A DNA stretch of 64,000 nucleotides, taken from assembly GCA_024639125.1 (NCBI GenBank), contig JAHEJA010000030.1:1-64000 (forward strand). Direction: 5' to 3'. This stretch comes from Paracoccaceae bacterium. GTDB lineage: Bacteria > Pseudomonadota > Alphaproteobacteria > Rhodobacterales > Rhodobacteraceae. A program made the translations under genes and the position numbers. The notes beneath the pieces are model-generated. The model was not told where the DNA came from and made no database searches. It was given only the letters and a program-made list of their open reading frames with translations. This document shows, piece after piece, positions 9,169 to 17,150 of the stretch; within the stretch, counting starts at the first letter, position 1; the number at the start of each line of letters is the position of its first letter.

Positions 9169-9921
9169 ATGGCGACTTATTTAGAAACCCCGGAGGGGCG
9201 ATCGATCGCTTATTCCTATAGTGAGGGCACGGGACCCACTGTGGTATTTCTGGGTGGTTTTATGTCAGACATGGAAGGATCCAAGGCGCTCTTTTTAGAG
9301 CAATGGGCCGTATCACAGGGACGCGCCTTTTTGCGGTTTGATTATTCGGGGCATGGGGTTTCGTCCGGGGCATTCGTCGACGGCGCTATAGGGGACTGGG
9401 CCGAAGATGCGCGTTCTGTGATTACAGCCTTGATCGAGGGGCCTGTGATATTGGTTGGTTCCTCTATGGGGGGATGGATTTCGTGTTTGCTAAGCAAGCG
9501 GTTGGAAAATCGTGTTGCGGGCTTTGTTGGCATAGCTGCTGCGCCAGATTTTACAGAAGACGGGTTTTGGGCCAATTTTTCGCAAGAAGAGCGCGATAGG
9601 GTGATGACCGATGGGCGCGTGGATGTGCCGTCTGATTATGGCAACGCCTATCCGATTACACGTCGTTTAATAGAAGATGGCCGGCAGAATTTTGTGCTAC
9701 GGTCCGAATTGAAAATCGCGGCACCGGTGAGGTTGTTGCAAGGGACGGAGGACGCCAGTGTGACGCGCGAAACGGCATTGCGTCTGTTCGATCATATTGA
9801 CAGCGACGATATGCACATGGAATTCGTGCGTGGCGCGGATCATTCGTTTTCATCAGCTCTTTGCTTGGATATTCTGGTACGCGCAATTGAAGAAGTTCTG
9901 GAACGCGGTTCGGCGGCTTAG
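9169..9921 (+). CDS. Alpha/beta hydrolase, ABHD10-like serine esterase
   Basis: A 250-residue alpha/beta hydrolase. The nucleophile elbow GSSMGG places Ser99; FDYSGHG is the conserved loop after strand 4, and GADHSFSS carries the late catalytic His, with D from GTEDASV before it. The short form resembles mitochondrial ABHD10 and its alphaproteobacterial relatives (acyl-protein or mycophenolate-glucuronide esterases). The ATG at 9169 follows AAGGAGGAG by a few bases; the upstream in-frame ATG has no such site. Single gene; substrate unknown. Confidence 0.85.
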   Translation: MATYLETPEGRSIAYSYSEGTGPTVVFLGGFMSDMEGSKALFLEQWAVSQGRAFLRFDYSGHGVSSGAFVDGAIGDWAEDARSVITALIEGPVILVGSSMGGWISCLLSKRLENRVAGFVGIAAAPDFTEDGFWANFSQEERDRVMTDGRVDVPSDYGNAYPITRRLIEDGRQNFVLRSELKIAAPVRLLQGTEDASVTRETALRLFDHIDSDDMHMEFVRGADHSFSSALCLDILVRAIEEVLERGSAA

Positions 9922-10128
9922 CTTTTGGTCAAATTTATAACTGGTTTGGATAGTCCCAAACGAATCGTGGATTTTTCCTGCACTTTCTGCGTGTTCAAAG
10001 ATTCGCTAAAGGCGATTTGATCTATTTCCCTTAAAAACATAGGTGTAACTACAATATGTAGGATTGGGCTTGACCATAGGCTCTACATTCGGTTCCAATT
10101 AAGGCACTAGATTAAAGGGATCGGTGAA

Positions 10129-11214
10129 ATGAAATTACTTTCAGGAGCGTTTTGCGCCCTGGCTTTGCTGTCTGCGCCTGTGTACGCGCAGACTTGCGGC
10201 GGGTCGTATGAAATTGGCCGTGGTGACACGCTATCGGGAATTGCAGACAAGTTTTATAAAGATGCCCGCAAATGGTCATTGGTGTATAATGCGAATGTTG
10301 CCAATATTGGCGACAGTCCAAATAAAATTCGGGTTGGGCAATCGATTCAATTGCCTTGTATCAATGGTATGCCTACGGGGTTAGATGGGGTTCAGGTCGT
10401 GAGCCGACCTAAGGCGCCACCAGCCGCGCCAACACCAACGCGGGTTGTGAAGCAATCACAATCGCCAGCAGCACTAAAGGTTAATTTGTTGACGGCTGAT
10501 GACTATGCGCCGTTTACGGACCGAGCTGCATTGAATGGCGGGTTGGTCACCGAAATCGTGAATGCTGCGATGACGCAATCCAGCGGAGAAGGCGGCTATG
10601 CCGTTCACTGGGTAAACGATTGGTCTGCGCATTTGGATCCATTGTTATCGAATGCTATGCTGGACATGGGCTTTCCTTGGTTGCAGCCAGATTGTAAATC
10701 GGACCCAAGCCAGTATCGCTGTGCAAATTTCAATTTTTCAGACCCAATGTTTGAAATGCTGGTTTTGTTGTTTACGGATCGCGCACGGCCACTTCGGTTT
10801 GAACAAGACAGCGATATCATCGGGAAAAACCTATGCCGACCCAAAGGGTATTATACCCATGATTTGGACAAGAACGGGCGCAATTGGTTAGCCGAGGGTA
10901 AAATCACCCTGACGCAACCTGTGAGTGTTGCTGATTGTTTCGAATTGTTGACCGATGGCAAAGTCGATGCGGTCGCTTTGAACGAATTTACAGGTCGCAA
11001 AGCGATCAAGGATTTGGATATGGCGGCACGTGTGGATATTGTTCAAACGCGGCCTTTGTCGATCGAGGGATTGCATGTTGTGGTTAGCAAAAATCACCCA
11101 GATTCAGATGTCTTGCTAGAGACGATCAATTCGGGACTGAACACGATCAAGACCAATGGAACCTATCAGCAGATTATTGACGCGCATATGTCAAAAATCT
11201 GGAGCGAACTCTAG
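10129..11214 (+). CDS. Exported LysM plus solute-binding-like protein, copy A
   Basis: A 361-residue protein with a signal peptide (about 1-20, cleaved near VYA-QTC). A LysM domain follows at about 25-78 (YEIGRGDTLSGIADKFY, VYNANV, IRVGQSIQLPC), then a Thr/Pro/Ala linker, then about 240 residues resembling the type-3 bacterial solute-binding fold (LLTADDYAPFTDR, DMGFPWLQPDC, RPLSIEGLHVVV). LysM binds peptidoglycan, so the protein is probably wall-anchored in the periplasm. The next gene, six bases on, is a paralogue, so the two are one operon from a local duplication. No permease or ATPase is adjacent, so transport is not implied; the binding domain may sense or sequester a ligand. Confidence 0.85.
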   Translation: MKLLSGAFCALALLSAPVYAQTCGGSYEIGRGDTLSGIADKFYKDARKWSLVYNANVANIGDSPNKIRVGQSIQLPCINGMPTGLDGVQVVSRPKAPPAAPTPTRVVKQSQSPAALKVNLLTADDYAPFTDRAALNGGLVTEIVNAAMTQSSGEGGYAVHWVNDWSAHLDPLLSNAMLDMGFPWLQPDCKSDPSQYRCANFNFSDPMFEMLVLLFTDRARPLRFEQDSDIIGKNLCRPKGYYTHDLDKNGRNWLAEGKITLTQPVSVADCFELLTDGKVDAVALNEFTGRKAIKDLDMAARVDIVQTRPLSIEGLHVVVSKNHPDSDVLLETINSGLNTIKTNGTYQQIIDAHMSKIWSEL

Positions 11215-11220
11215 GAGGCT

Positions 11221-12234
11221 ATGGTGCGATATTTAATTTTACTTTTTGCTCTAGTGTTTGGGCAAGCTGCATGGGCTGCGTGTGATGTTGAACACGAAGT
11301 TAAGCCAGGTGAAACCGTGTTTTCCATTGCGGAAACATATTATCAAGATCAACAAAAGTGGTCTGTGATCTATTATGGCAACCAAGGCAAATTAAACGGA
11401 TCTTTGTTACAGTTTGCGCCGGGCACGGTTTTGAATATCCCGTGTCTGCCGAGTGACGATGTTGCGGATGCAACGCCATTGCAACAAGTTGATGCGGAAA
11501 TGAAACTGCTGACAGGGTCCAATTACGCGCCATTTACAGACCGTAATTGGGTCGGTGAAGGTATGGTTACCGAACTGGTCAATGCCGCGTTGGAAAATAG
11601 CCCCTATCCAGTTCCCTATGCCATTACTTGGGACGATGATTGGTCGACACATTTGTTCCCTCAATTGGACGGCAAAGAATTTGACATGGGGTTCCCGTGG
11701 CTGCGGCCAAATTGCGAAGAAGATCGCGCAAATGAGCGCTGTGCTAACTTTCACTTTTCGGAACCTTTAGTCGAATTGTTAATTCTGTTGTTCACACGTA
11801 CGGATGCGGCTTTTGACTTTGAAACGGATGGTGACATTGTTGGTAAAACGCTATGTCGTCCTGTTGGGTATTTTACCCATGATCTGGACCGCGCAGGACG
11901 TGAATGGCTGAAAACTGGGGCGATAAAGTTGGTCCAAGCAGAAAGCCCAGATGCGTGCTTTGATCTTTTGATGAAGGGCGAAGTTGACGCTGTGACCGTG
12001 AATGAATTTTTGGGCTGGACCAAAATTCATGACTTGGGCCTAAAGGGCGCTGTCGAGCCATTAAAGCGCCCCTTATCGATCGAAGGGCTTCATGTGTTGA
12101 TCTCGAAAAAGCATTGGCGTGGTACGACCCATTTGTACCGGTTCAATGCTGGCCTTGAAGCTTTGAAGAAATCCAAGCGGTATGATGAAATTGTATCGCG
12201 TCATTTGGGGCTCTTTTGGAGTCAGCTAGACTAA
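11221..12234 (+). CDS. Exported LysM plus solute-binding-like protein, copy B
   Basis: A 337-residue paralogue of the preceding gene, with signal peptide (to about residue 19, AWA-ACD), LysM domain (about 22-72: HEVKPGETVFSIAETYY, GTVLNIPC) and the same solute-binding-like domain (LLTGSNYAPFTDRNW, FDMGFPWLRPNC, RCANFHFSEP, RPLSIEGLHVLISKKH). The Thr/Pro linker seen in copy A is mostly missing. Shared Cys pairs (PDC/RCAN versus PNC/RCAN) suggest a common disulfide. The gene ends at a strong hairpin. AGGAG six bases before the ATG overlaps the end of copy A, so translation is probably coupled. Confidence 0.85.
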   Translation: MVRYLILLFALVFGQAAWAACDVEHEVKPGETVFSIAETYYQDQQKWSVIYYGNQGKLNGSLLQFAPGTVLNIPCLPSDDVADATPLQQVDAEMKLLTGSNYAPFTDRNWVGEGMVTELVNAALENSPYPVPYAITWDDDWSTHLFPQLDGKEFDMGFPWLRPNCEEDRANERCANFHFSEPLVELLILLFTRTDAAFDFETDGDIVGKTLCRPVGYFTHDLDRAGREWLKTGAIKLVQAESPDACFDLLMKGEVDAVTVNEFLGWTKIHDLGLKGAVEPLKRPLSIEGLHVLISKKHWRGTTHLYRFNAGLEALKKSKRYDEIVSRHLGLFWSQLD

Positions 12235-12241
12235 TACCAAT

Positions 12242-12270
12242 AAACACGCCGGGGGATGCTCGGCGTGTTT
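12242..12270 (+). terminator. Terminator of the LysM gene pair
   Basis: AAACACGCCG (12242-12251) pairs perfectly with CGGCGTGTTT (12261-12270) across a 9-base loop, directly after the stop of copy B. Confidence 0.8.
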
Positions 12271-12422
12271 GATTTCAAGTAAATTTGTACAACCTAAAGT
12301 TAATAAGTGCGGCAGTTTAGTCGCAAAAGTATATGCAACTATCCTTTCGGGTGCTTTAAAAATTGCTGTTCATTGGAAAATGCGCAGAAACTGGTTTCTG
12401 AGACCATCGTAAGTCATGTGAT

Positions 12423-12449
12423 GACGTTTTTACATGCAGGAAAAACGTC
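12423..12449 (+). promoter_or_regulatory. Perfect 9-base hairpin in the leader of the serine-less hydrolase
   Basis: GACGTTTTT (12423-12431) and AAAAACGTC (12441-12449) surround a 9-base loop. It lies 81 bases before the hydrolase ATG at 12531 in a gap of about 296 bases that otherwise holds only the LysM-pair terminator and an imperfect GGTTTC/GAGACC pair near 12390-12403. It could be an operator or an RNA leader structure. Confidence 0.4.
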
Positions 12450-12530
12450 GTTAGTAAACATAACCTTCGGTGGAAATATATTTCAATGCGGCCCCTATGT
12501 TTGATCGGGCCAAGGGAATTGGGGATTAAA

Positions 12531-13268
12531 ATGCGCGAACCATTGGTTCTGCTTCCTGATATGATGTGCGATGCACGATTGTATCAGCATGTGATAGCTG
12601 CGTTTTCGTCGGAACGAACGGTTATTGTTCCAAATTTTTCAGCATGCACGTCAATTGAAATGATGTCGCAAACGGTTTTGAACCTTTCGCCGCCCGAATT
12701 TGCTTTGGTGGGGTCCGGTTTGGGCGGGATTGTTGCAATGGATGTCGTGCGGCGTGAAGCCAAACGGGTGTCGCACTTGGGGCTGATGTCTTGTTCACCT
12801 TTGGCTGAAACGCCACAGGCCTCGGCTGATCGTGAGGCAAATATAATTGGTGCAAAAATTGGTCGGCTTGACGAAGTCATACGGGAAGAGTTGCAAAATA
12901 ATATGCTTGCAGCCAGCGAACAAAAAATAACGCATCAAAATCAGTTGATTGATATGGCAATGTCGCTGGGTTCGGATGTTTATGTAACGCAGGCACGCGC
13001 ACTCCAGCGGCGTATGGACCAACAAGCAACGCTGCGGCGCATCCGCATTCCGACTGTTGTTATATGTGGCGCCGAAGATGGGCTCGTCCCTATGAAACGC
13101 CAAGAATTCATGGCGGAATTATTACCAAGTTCACAACTGGCGATCATCCCCGATGCCGGGCATTTCCCGACTTTAGAAAGCCCAGAGCTAACTATTCGGG
13201 CAATGCAAACATTGCTTTCGGATGAATATCAGCCCGCAATACAGAGCAGGCTATTAGTAAATTCATAG
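12531..13268 (+). CDS. Alpha/beta-hydrolase-fold protein lacking the nucleophile serine
   Basis: A 245-residue alpha/beta-hydrolase-fold protein. The start LVLLPDMMCDARLY and the late blocks GAEDGLVP (acid) and DAGHFPTLESPE (His) are typical. The nucleophile elbow reads L-V-G61-S62-G63-L64-G65-G, so the residue that should be Ser is Gly63; a Ser stands one place earlier. Classical serine hydrolysis therefore looks unlikely unless S62 substitutes. The ATG at 12531 is preferred over 12486 because the fold begins there and GGGGATTAAA precedes it. Monocistronic; function unknown. Confidence 0.8.
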   Translation: MREPLVLLPDMMCDARLYQHVIAAFSSERTVIVPNFSACTSIEMMSQTVLNLSPPEFALVGSGLGGIVAMDVVRREAKRVSHLGLMSCSPLAETPQASADREANIIGAKIGRLDEVIREELQNNMLAASEQKITHQNQLIDMAMSLGSDVYVTQARALQRRMDQQATLRRIRIPTVVICGAEDGLVPMKRQEFMAELLPSSQLAIIPDAGHFPTLESPELTIRAMQTLLSDEYQPAIQSRLLVNS

Positions 13269-13355
13269 GTTAATCAAGAATTCAGACGTGCCAGAGCTTG
13301 CTGAGGTTCCACTGGCACGTCAATTGATGATAAAAGAGCGCAAGGCAAAACGCGG

Positions 13356-15179
13356 TTAGGCGTCTTCCAAGCGTTCTAATTCGTCGATCATGTCTGAAAT
13401 CATCGACAAACCTTTGTCCCAGAATTTTGGATCCGACGCATCAAGTCCAAAGGGCGCAAGAAGATCTTTGTGATGCTTGGATCCGCCGGCTTTGAGCATA
13501 TCGAAATATTTTTCTTGGAACCCTTCGGGGTGATCTTTGTAGACAGCATAAAGAGCGTTCACCAAACCATCACCAAAGGCATAGGCATAGACATAGAACG
13601 GGGAATGCACGAAATGCGGGATATAGGCCCAGAATGTTTCGTAGCCCTCCATAAAATCAAAGGCCTCGCCTAGGCTTTCGGCTTGGATAGACATCCAAAG
13701 CGCATTGATATCTTCCGGGGTTAGTTCTCCGTGTTTGCGGGCAGCATGAAGTTTGCATTCAAAGTCATAAAAGGCAATCTGGCGCACAACTGTGTTGATC
13801 ATGTCTTCGACTTTGCCAGCCAGCATGACCTTGCGTTCTTGGTTTGATTTTGCGCTTTCTAGCATCTTTTGAAATGTCAGCATTTCCCCAAAAACCGATG
13901 CTGTTTCCGCCAAAGTAAGCGGTGTAGAAGACAGCATTTCGCCTTGTTCCGCGGCAAGTACCTGATGAACACCATGTCCCAGTTCATGCGCCAATGTCAT
14001 CACATCGCGCGGTTTGCCCAAATAGTTGAGCATCACATATGGATGCACATTCGTGACCGTTGGATGGGCAAAAGCACCGGGCGCCTTGCCAGGTTTCACA
14101 GCGGCGTCAATCCAGCCTTTGTCAAAAAAGGGCTTTGCCAAATCAGCCATGCGTGGATCAAAGCTGTTATAAGCATCCATCACGGTTTGCCGCGCTTCGG
14201 ACCAGTCAACCAAGCGATCGCTTTCCATTGGAAGGGGCGCATTGCGATCCCAGACTTGCATCCGATCAAGCCCCAACCATTTGCGCTTGAGCTCGTAATA
14301 GCGATGGCTCAGTTTAGGGTAAGCATTGACGACCGCATCCCGCAGGGCTTGGACCACTTCGGGTTCGACGTGATTAGACAGGTGCCGCCCTGTTTGGGGC
14401 GTTTCCATGCCGCGCCACCGGTCGATGATGTCTTTTTCTTTGGCTTGTGTGTTGTGAACACGAGAAAAGGTTTTGATGTTTTCACCAAGAACGCGCGCCA
14501 ATTCATGCGCGGCTTCTTCGCGTTTTTCCCGATTTTGGTCCGTCAGAAAATTCAGTGTTCCCTCGATGTTATAGTCTTCGCCATCAACTGTGAACGTCAG
14601 TCCCGCGATTGTTTCATCAAAGAGGCGTTCCCACGCATCCCCTACGACGCCCAGATCATGGAGGAACTTTTCCAATTCGTCAGAAAGCTGATAGGGTTTC
14701 ATTGATCGAATGCGGTCAAATATCGGTTTGTAGCGCGCAAGTTCGATATTTTGGGTGAACAAATTGTCGAAATGATCGTCGGCCAATCGGTTTATTTCTA
14801 ACGTAAAGAACACCAAAGGTGTTGTGTAGTCCGTGATTTTTTCCTGACAATCGGACATGAATTTTGTCCGCTGAGCATCGGTTGTAAGCTGGTAATACCG
14901 CAAGCCCGCAAATGACATGATACGTCCGGCTATGCTGCTGATTTTTTCGTTGCGCAAAACACAGGTCAGGAAATCATCGGCAGACAGATGCGCCAATTTA
15001 CCTTCGTAGTCGGATGCGAACGCGGCACATTCCGTCGAGAGCCATTCAAGATCCTTTATCAGGGTTGGGTCGTCTTGGGACGGATAGAGGTCCGACAAAT
15101 CCCATTCTGGCAGATTGCCCAAATTTTTATCGCCGGACGTGGTGTTTGCATCATACAGGGGGAAGGGAAGTTTGAACAT
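13356..15179 (-). CDS. pepF: M3-family oligoendopeptidase F
   Basis: A cytosolic zinc peptidase of 607 residues that degrades short peptides. The HELGH motif in TLAHELGHGVHQ gives the two zinc histidines and the catalytic Glu, with a downstream Glu in the ETASVFGEML block as third ligand. The ATG at 15177-15179 has AAAGAGG upstream. It is the third gene of a leftward series after the SCP2 and lysophospholipase genes, with a 110-base gap holding a dispersed hairpin. Confidence 0.95.
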   Translation of the reverse strand: MFKLPFPLYDANTTSGDKNLGNLPEWDLSDLYPSQDDPTLIKDLEWLSTECAAFASDYEGKLAHLSADDFLTCVLRNEKISSIAGRIMSFAGLRYYQLTTDAQRTKFMSDCQEKITDYTTPLVFFTLEINRLADDHFDNLFTQNIELARYKPIFDRIRSMKPYQLSDELEKFLHDLGVVGDAWERLFDETIAGLTFTVDGEDYNIEGTLNFLTDQNREKREEAAHELARVLGENIKTFSRVHNTQAKEKDIIDRWRGMETPQTGRHLSNHVEPEVVQALRDAVVNAYPKLSHRYYELKRKWLGLDRMQVWDRNAPLPMESDRLVDWSEARQTVMDAYNSFDPRMADLAKPFFDKGWIDAAVKPGKAPGAFAHPTVTNVHPYVMLNYLGKPRDVMTLAHELGHGVHQVLAAEQGEMLSSTPLTLAETASVFGEMLTFQKMLESAKSNQERKVMLAGKVEDMINTVVRQIAFYDFECKLHAARKHGELTPEDINALWMSIQAESLGEAFDFMEGYETFWAYIPHFVHSPFYVYAYAFGDGLVNALYAVYKDHPEGFQEKYFDMLKAGGSKHHKDLLAPFGLDASDPKFWDKGLSMISDMIDELERLEDA

Positions 15180-15237
15180 TGTGACCTCTTTGTTGTTCCC
15201 TATGAGATAGGCAACTCTGCAAGAGCTGACAAGGGGA

Positions 15238-15288
15238 ATGCCCCGATGGGGCATGCCTTTGGCTTGAGTATTTTTGGCAAAAAGAAAG
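15238..15288 (+). repeat. Dispersed hairpin element, copy 3
   Basis: ATGCCCC (15238-15244) and GGGGCAT (15248-15254) form a perfect stem with a 3-base loop, followed by CTTTGGCTTGAGTATTTTTG and GCAAAAAGAAAG. It lies between the lysophospholipase stop and pepF. Confidence 0.75.
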
Positions 15289-15289
15289 C

Positions 15290-16228
15290 CTATGCGGTAT
15301 TTTTGAAATGCTGTGCGATCATTTTCACACGAGCCGCGACATTGTCGGGTGTGTCCATCAGCACTTCGTGTTCGCCTTTGGGAATTGTTTTCAAAGTCCC
15401 ATTTGGCCAGTCCGTCATACGTGTTTGGATGCGCTTTACATCGACAATGCGTTCATTGCCACCGAGCAAGCAAAGACAGGGGGTATTGGGTGATTTTTCC
15501 TGTGAAAGTAGGTCGCAATCTTGAAGCGCTTGGCTGAGCCATGCGTAACTTGGTCCGCCGAGCTGTAATTCTGGGCGTTTGATCATATGAGATTTGAGTA
15601 AATCCCATGAGGATTGGATCGGTGTCAGCGTGTTGTTCGCAAAGTCCTGTGTGATTAGGATTGAATCATGGGAAACCGACAAGGCAAAATCATCATGTAG
15701 TTTTGTCGCGCTTAGGAGTTTTGCCAAAAGCGGTGCAAATAGTTTTACGGTCAGCGTCATATGAATTCCCCACATTGGTGCGCTGAATACGACAGAAGAA
15801 AAATCTTTGTGCTCGGTGAGGTGCCGAAGACCAATTGCACCGCCCATAGAGTGGGCCAGCATGGACCATGGCTTGGGCATGTTCTGAGTGTGCGCATAGT
15901 CCAGCAGCGTCGCGAGATCGTCTTGGAAATCGCGGAACTGATTGACATGGCCAACCATGTGGGATTTTCCAAAATGATCCGAGAGGCCTTGGCCGCGCCA
16001 ATCGATGGCGACGACATTGAGCTGATGTTCATTCAGGCGCTTTGCGACCTCTGCGTATTTTTCACAGTACTCGGTACGACCTGGAAGTATAAAGACGGTT
16101 CCGGCTGCATTCGGGTATGTCCACTCTGATACACGGATGCGGATGTTGTCCGAAGTGGACAACCATACCGCGCAGCCGTGATCAGGCTCTTGAGCCAGTT
16201 CCGCGAAATAAGGAGCATTCTTTGGCAT
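15290..16228 (-). CDS. Lysophospholipase-like alpha/beta hydrolase (PldB/monoglyceride lipase type)
   Basis: A 312-residue serine hydrolase of the Hydrolase_4 group. The oxyanion region is VFILPGRTEYCEKYAEVAKRL, which is characteristic of PldB/monoglyceride-lipase proteins; DWRGQGLSD follows strand 4, and LAHSMGGAIGL holds the nucleophile Ser. The late His is in GEHEVLMD. It sits three bases after the SCP2 gene in the same direction. A lipid or acyl-glycerol substrate is expected from the family, and an adjacent lipid-binding protein agrees. Confidence 0.88.
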   Translation of the reverse strand: MPKNAPYFAELAQEPDHGCAVWLSTSDNIRIRVSEWTYPNAAGTVFILPGRTEYCEKYAEVAKRLNEHQLNVVAIDWRGQGLSDHFGKSHMVGHVNQFRDFQDDLATLLDYAHTQNMPKPWSMLAHSMGGAIGLRHLTEHKDFSSVVFSAPMWGIHMTLTVKLFAPLLAKLLSATKLHDDFALSVSHDSILITQDFANNTLTPIQSSWDLLKSHMIKRPELQLGGPSYAWLSQALQDCDLLSQEKSPNTPCLCLLGGNERIVDVKRIQTRMTDWPNGTLKTIPKGEHEVLMDTPDNVAARVKMIAQHFKNTA

Positions 16229-16231
16229 GTG

Positions 16232-16522
16232 TCAGGCGAGGAAGCTGCCCAAACGCATGGCTGTGCCCATATCGCCATCAAGGCGCAGTTTGCCAGACAT
16301 GAACGCAGATGTTGCGTCCAAATCACCGGAAAGAATGGCTTGGAACGTGTCAGAATTCGCAATCAGTGTAACATCGGTTTCATCATCGCCGGCGCGCACG
16401 CCTTGGTCGTCGATGATGAGCGATCCTTCGTCTTCGATTGCAAATTTGGCGGACCCTTCAAATGTCTTGCCATCTAGCTTTTGGTTTAATGCATCGACGG
16501 CTGCAGTTATAACATTGCTCAT
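16232..16522 (-). CDS. SCP2 sterol-binding-domain protein
   Basis: A 96-residue stand-alone SCP2 domain: an N-terminal helix (VITAAVDALNQKLDGKTFEG), beta-strands (SAKFAIEDEGSLIID, DVTLIANSDTFQAILSG) and the terminal DLDATSAFMSGKLRLDGDMGTAMRLGSF block, where the lipid tunnel closes. It binds acyl chains or other hydrophobic ligands. It is the first gene of the SCP2-lysophospholipase(-pepF) series. AAAAGGTG lies before the ATG. Confidence 0.92.
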   Translation of the reverse strand: MSNVITAAVDALNQKLDGKTFEGSAKFAIEDEGSLIIDDQGVRAGDDETDVTLIANSDTFQAILSGDLDATSAFMSGKLRLDGDMGTAMRLGSFLA

Positions 16523-16576
16523 ATTTATACACCTTTTTAAGTTTGATTTGTTTAATCCTATAGCTAAAGTAATGAT

Positions 16577-17137
16577 ATGAGAAACCTTATCCGAATAATC
16601 AAACTTACCGTTGGGTTAACTTTGATGTTTTTTGTGTCAAATCTGGCTTTTGGCGAAACAAAGCAAGGTTTTACAAACCTTTTGGATGAACTGCGGAGCG
16701 TTGATGCTGCAGAGGTTGCAAGCGTAGAACGTGAATTGATATTTTTGTGGTCGAAAACGGGATCTGCGAGTGCTGATTTGATTTTAAAACGGGCCGAGGC
16801 TGAAATGGCGCAGCAGAAATTCCATGATGCCGCGGATCGGTTTGCGACGTTGTGCGAGCTTGCGCCAGATCATGCTGCTTCTCATTTGGGCTATGCTCAG
16901 GCGTTGTATGCGCTTGGGTATATCGGGCCGGCGATTGCCGAATTAGAAGTGGCTCTTCGGATAGAGACGCAGTTTTATCCAGCACTTTATATCTTGGCTC
17001 AAATCTATGAAGCACTAGATCGCAAAGAACTTGCTTTTAGAACGTATCAAGCGGTGCACGAAATCCATCCTAGGTTGGCAAATTTGGACAAAGCGTTGCA
17101 ACGGCTATCAGCATCTGTAAAAGGGCAGTCGCTTTAG
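16577..17137 (+). CDS. Exported TPR-repeat protein
   Basis: A 186-residue protein with an N-terminal signal peptide (about 1-26, basic start then TVGLTLMFFVSNLAFG). The rest is tetratricopeptide repeats (about 70-170: AEAEMAQQKFHDAADRFATL, AHLGYAQALYALGYIGPAIAELE, ALYILAQIYEALDRKELAFR). It probably serves as a periplasmic adaptor. It precedes the SUV3 helicase by 13 bases in the same direction but shows no functional link to it. Confidence 0.85.
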   Translation: MRNLIRIIKLTVGLTLMFFVSNLAFGETKQGFTNLLDELRSVDAAEVASVERELIFLWSKTGSASADLILKRAEAEMAQQKFHDAADRFATLCELAPDHAASHLGYAQALYALGYIGPAIAELEVALRIETQFYPALYILAQIYEALDRKELAFRTYQAVHEIHPRLANLDKALQRLSASVKGQSL

Positions 17138-17150
17138 GATAGGACGCTGA

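Noticed and set aside
12307-12504. Small plus-strand open frame before the serine-less hydrolase
   Set aside because: It crosses the 9-base hairpin, has no ribosome site and no recognisable protein pattern.
13869-14705. 278-codon open frame opposite pepF
   Set aside because: Antisense to a strongly conserved peptidase; no ribosome site and no recognisable domain.
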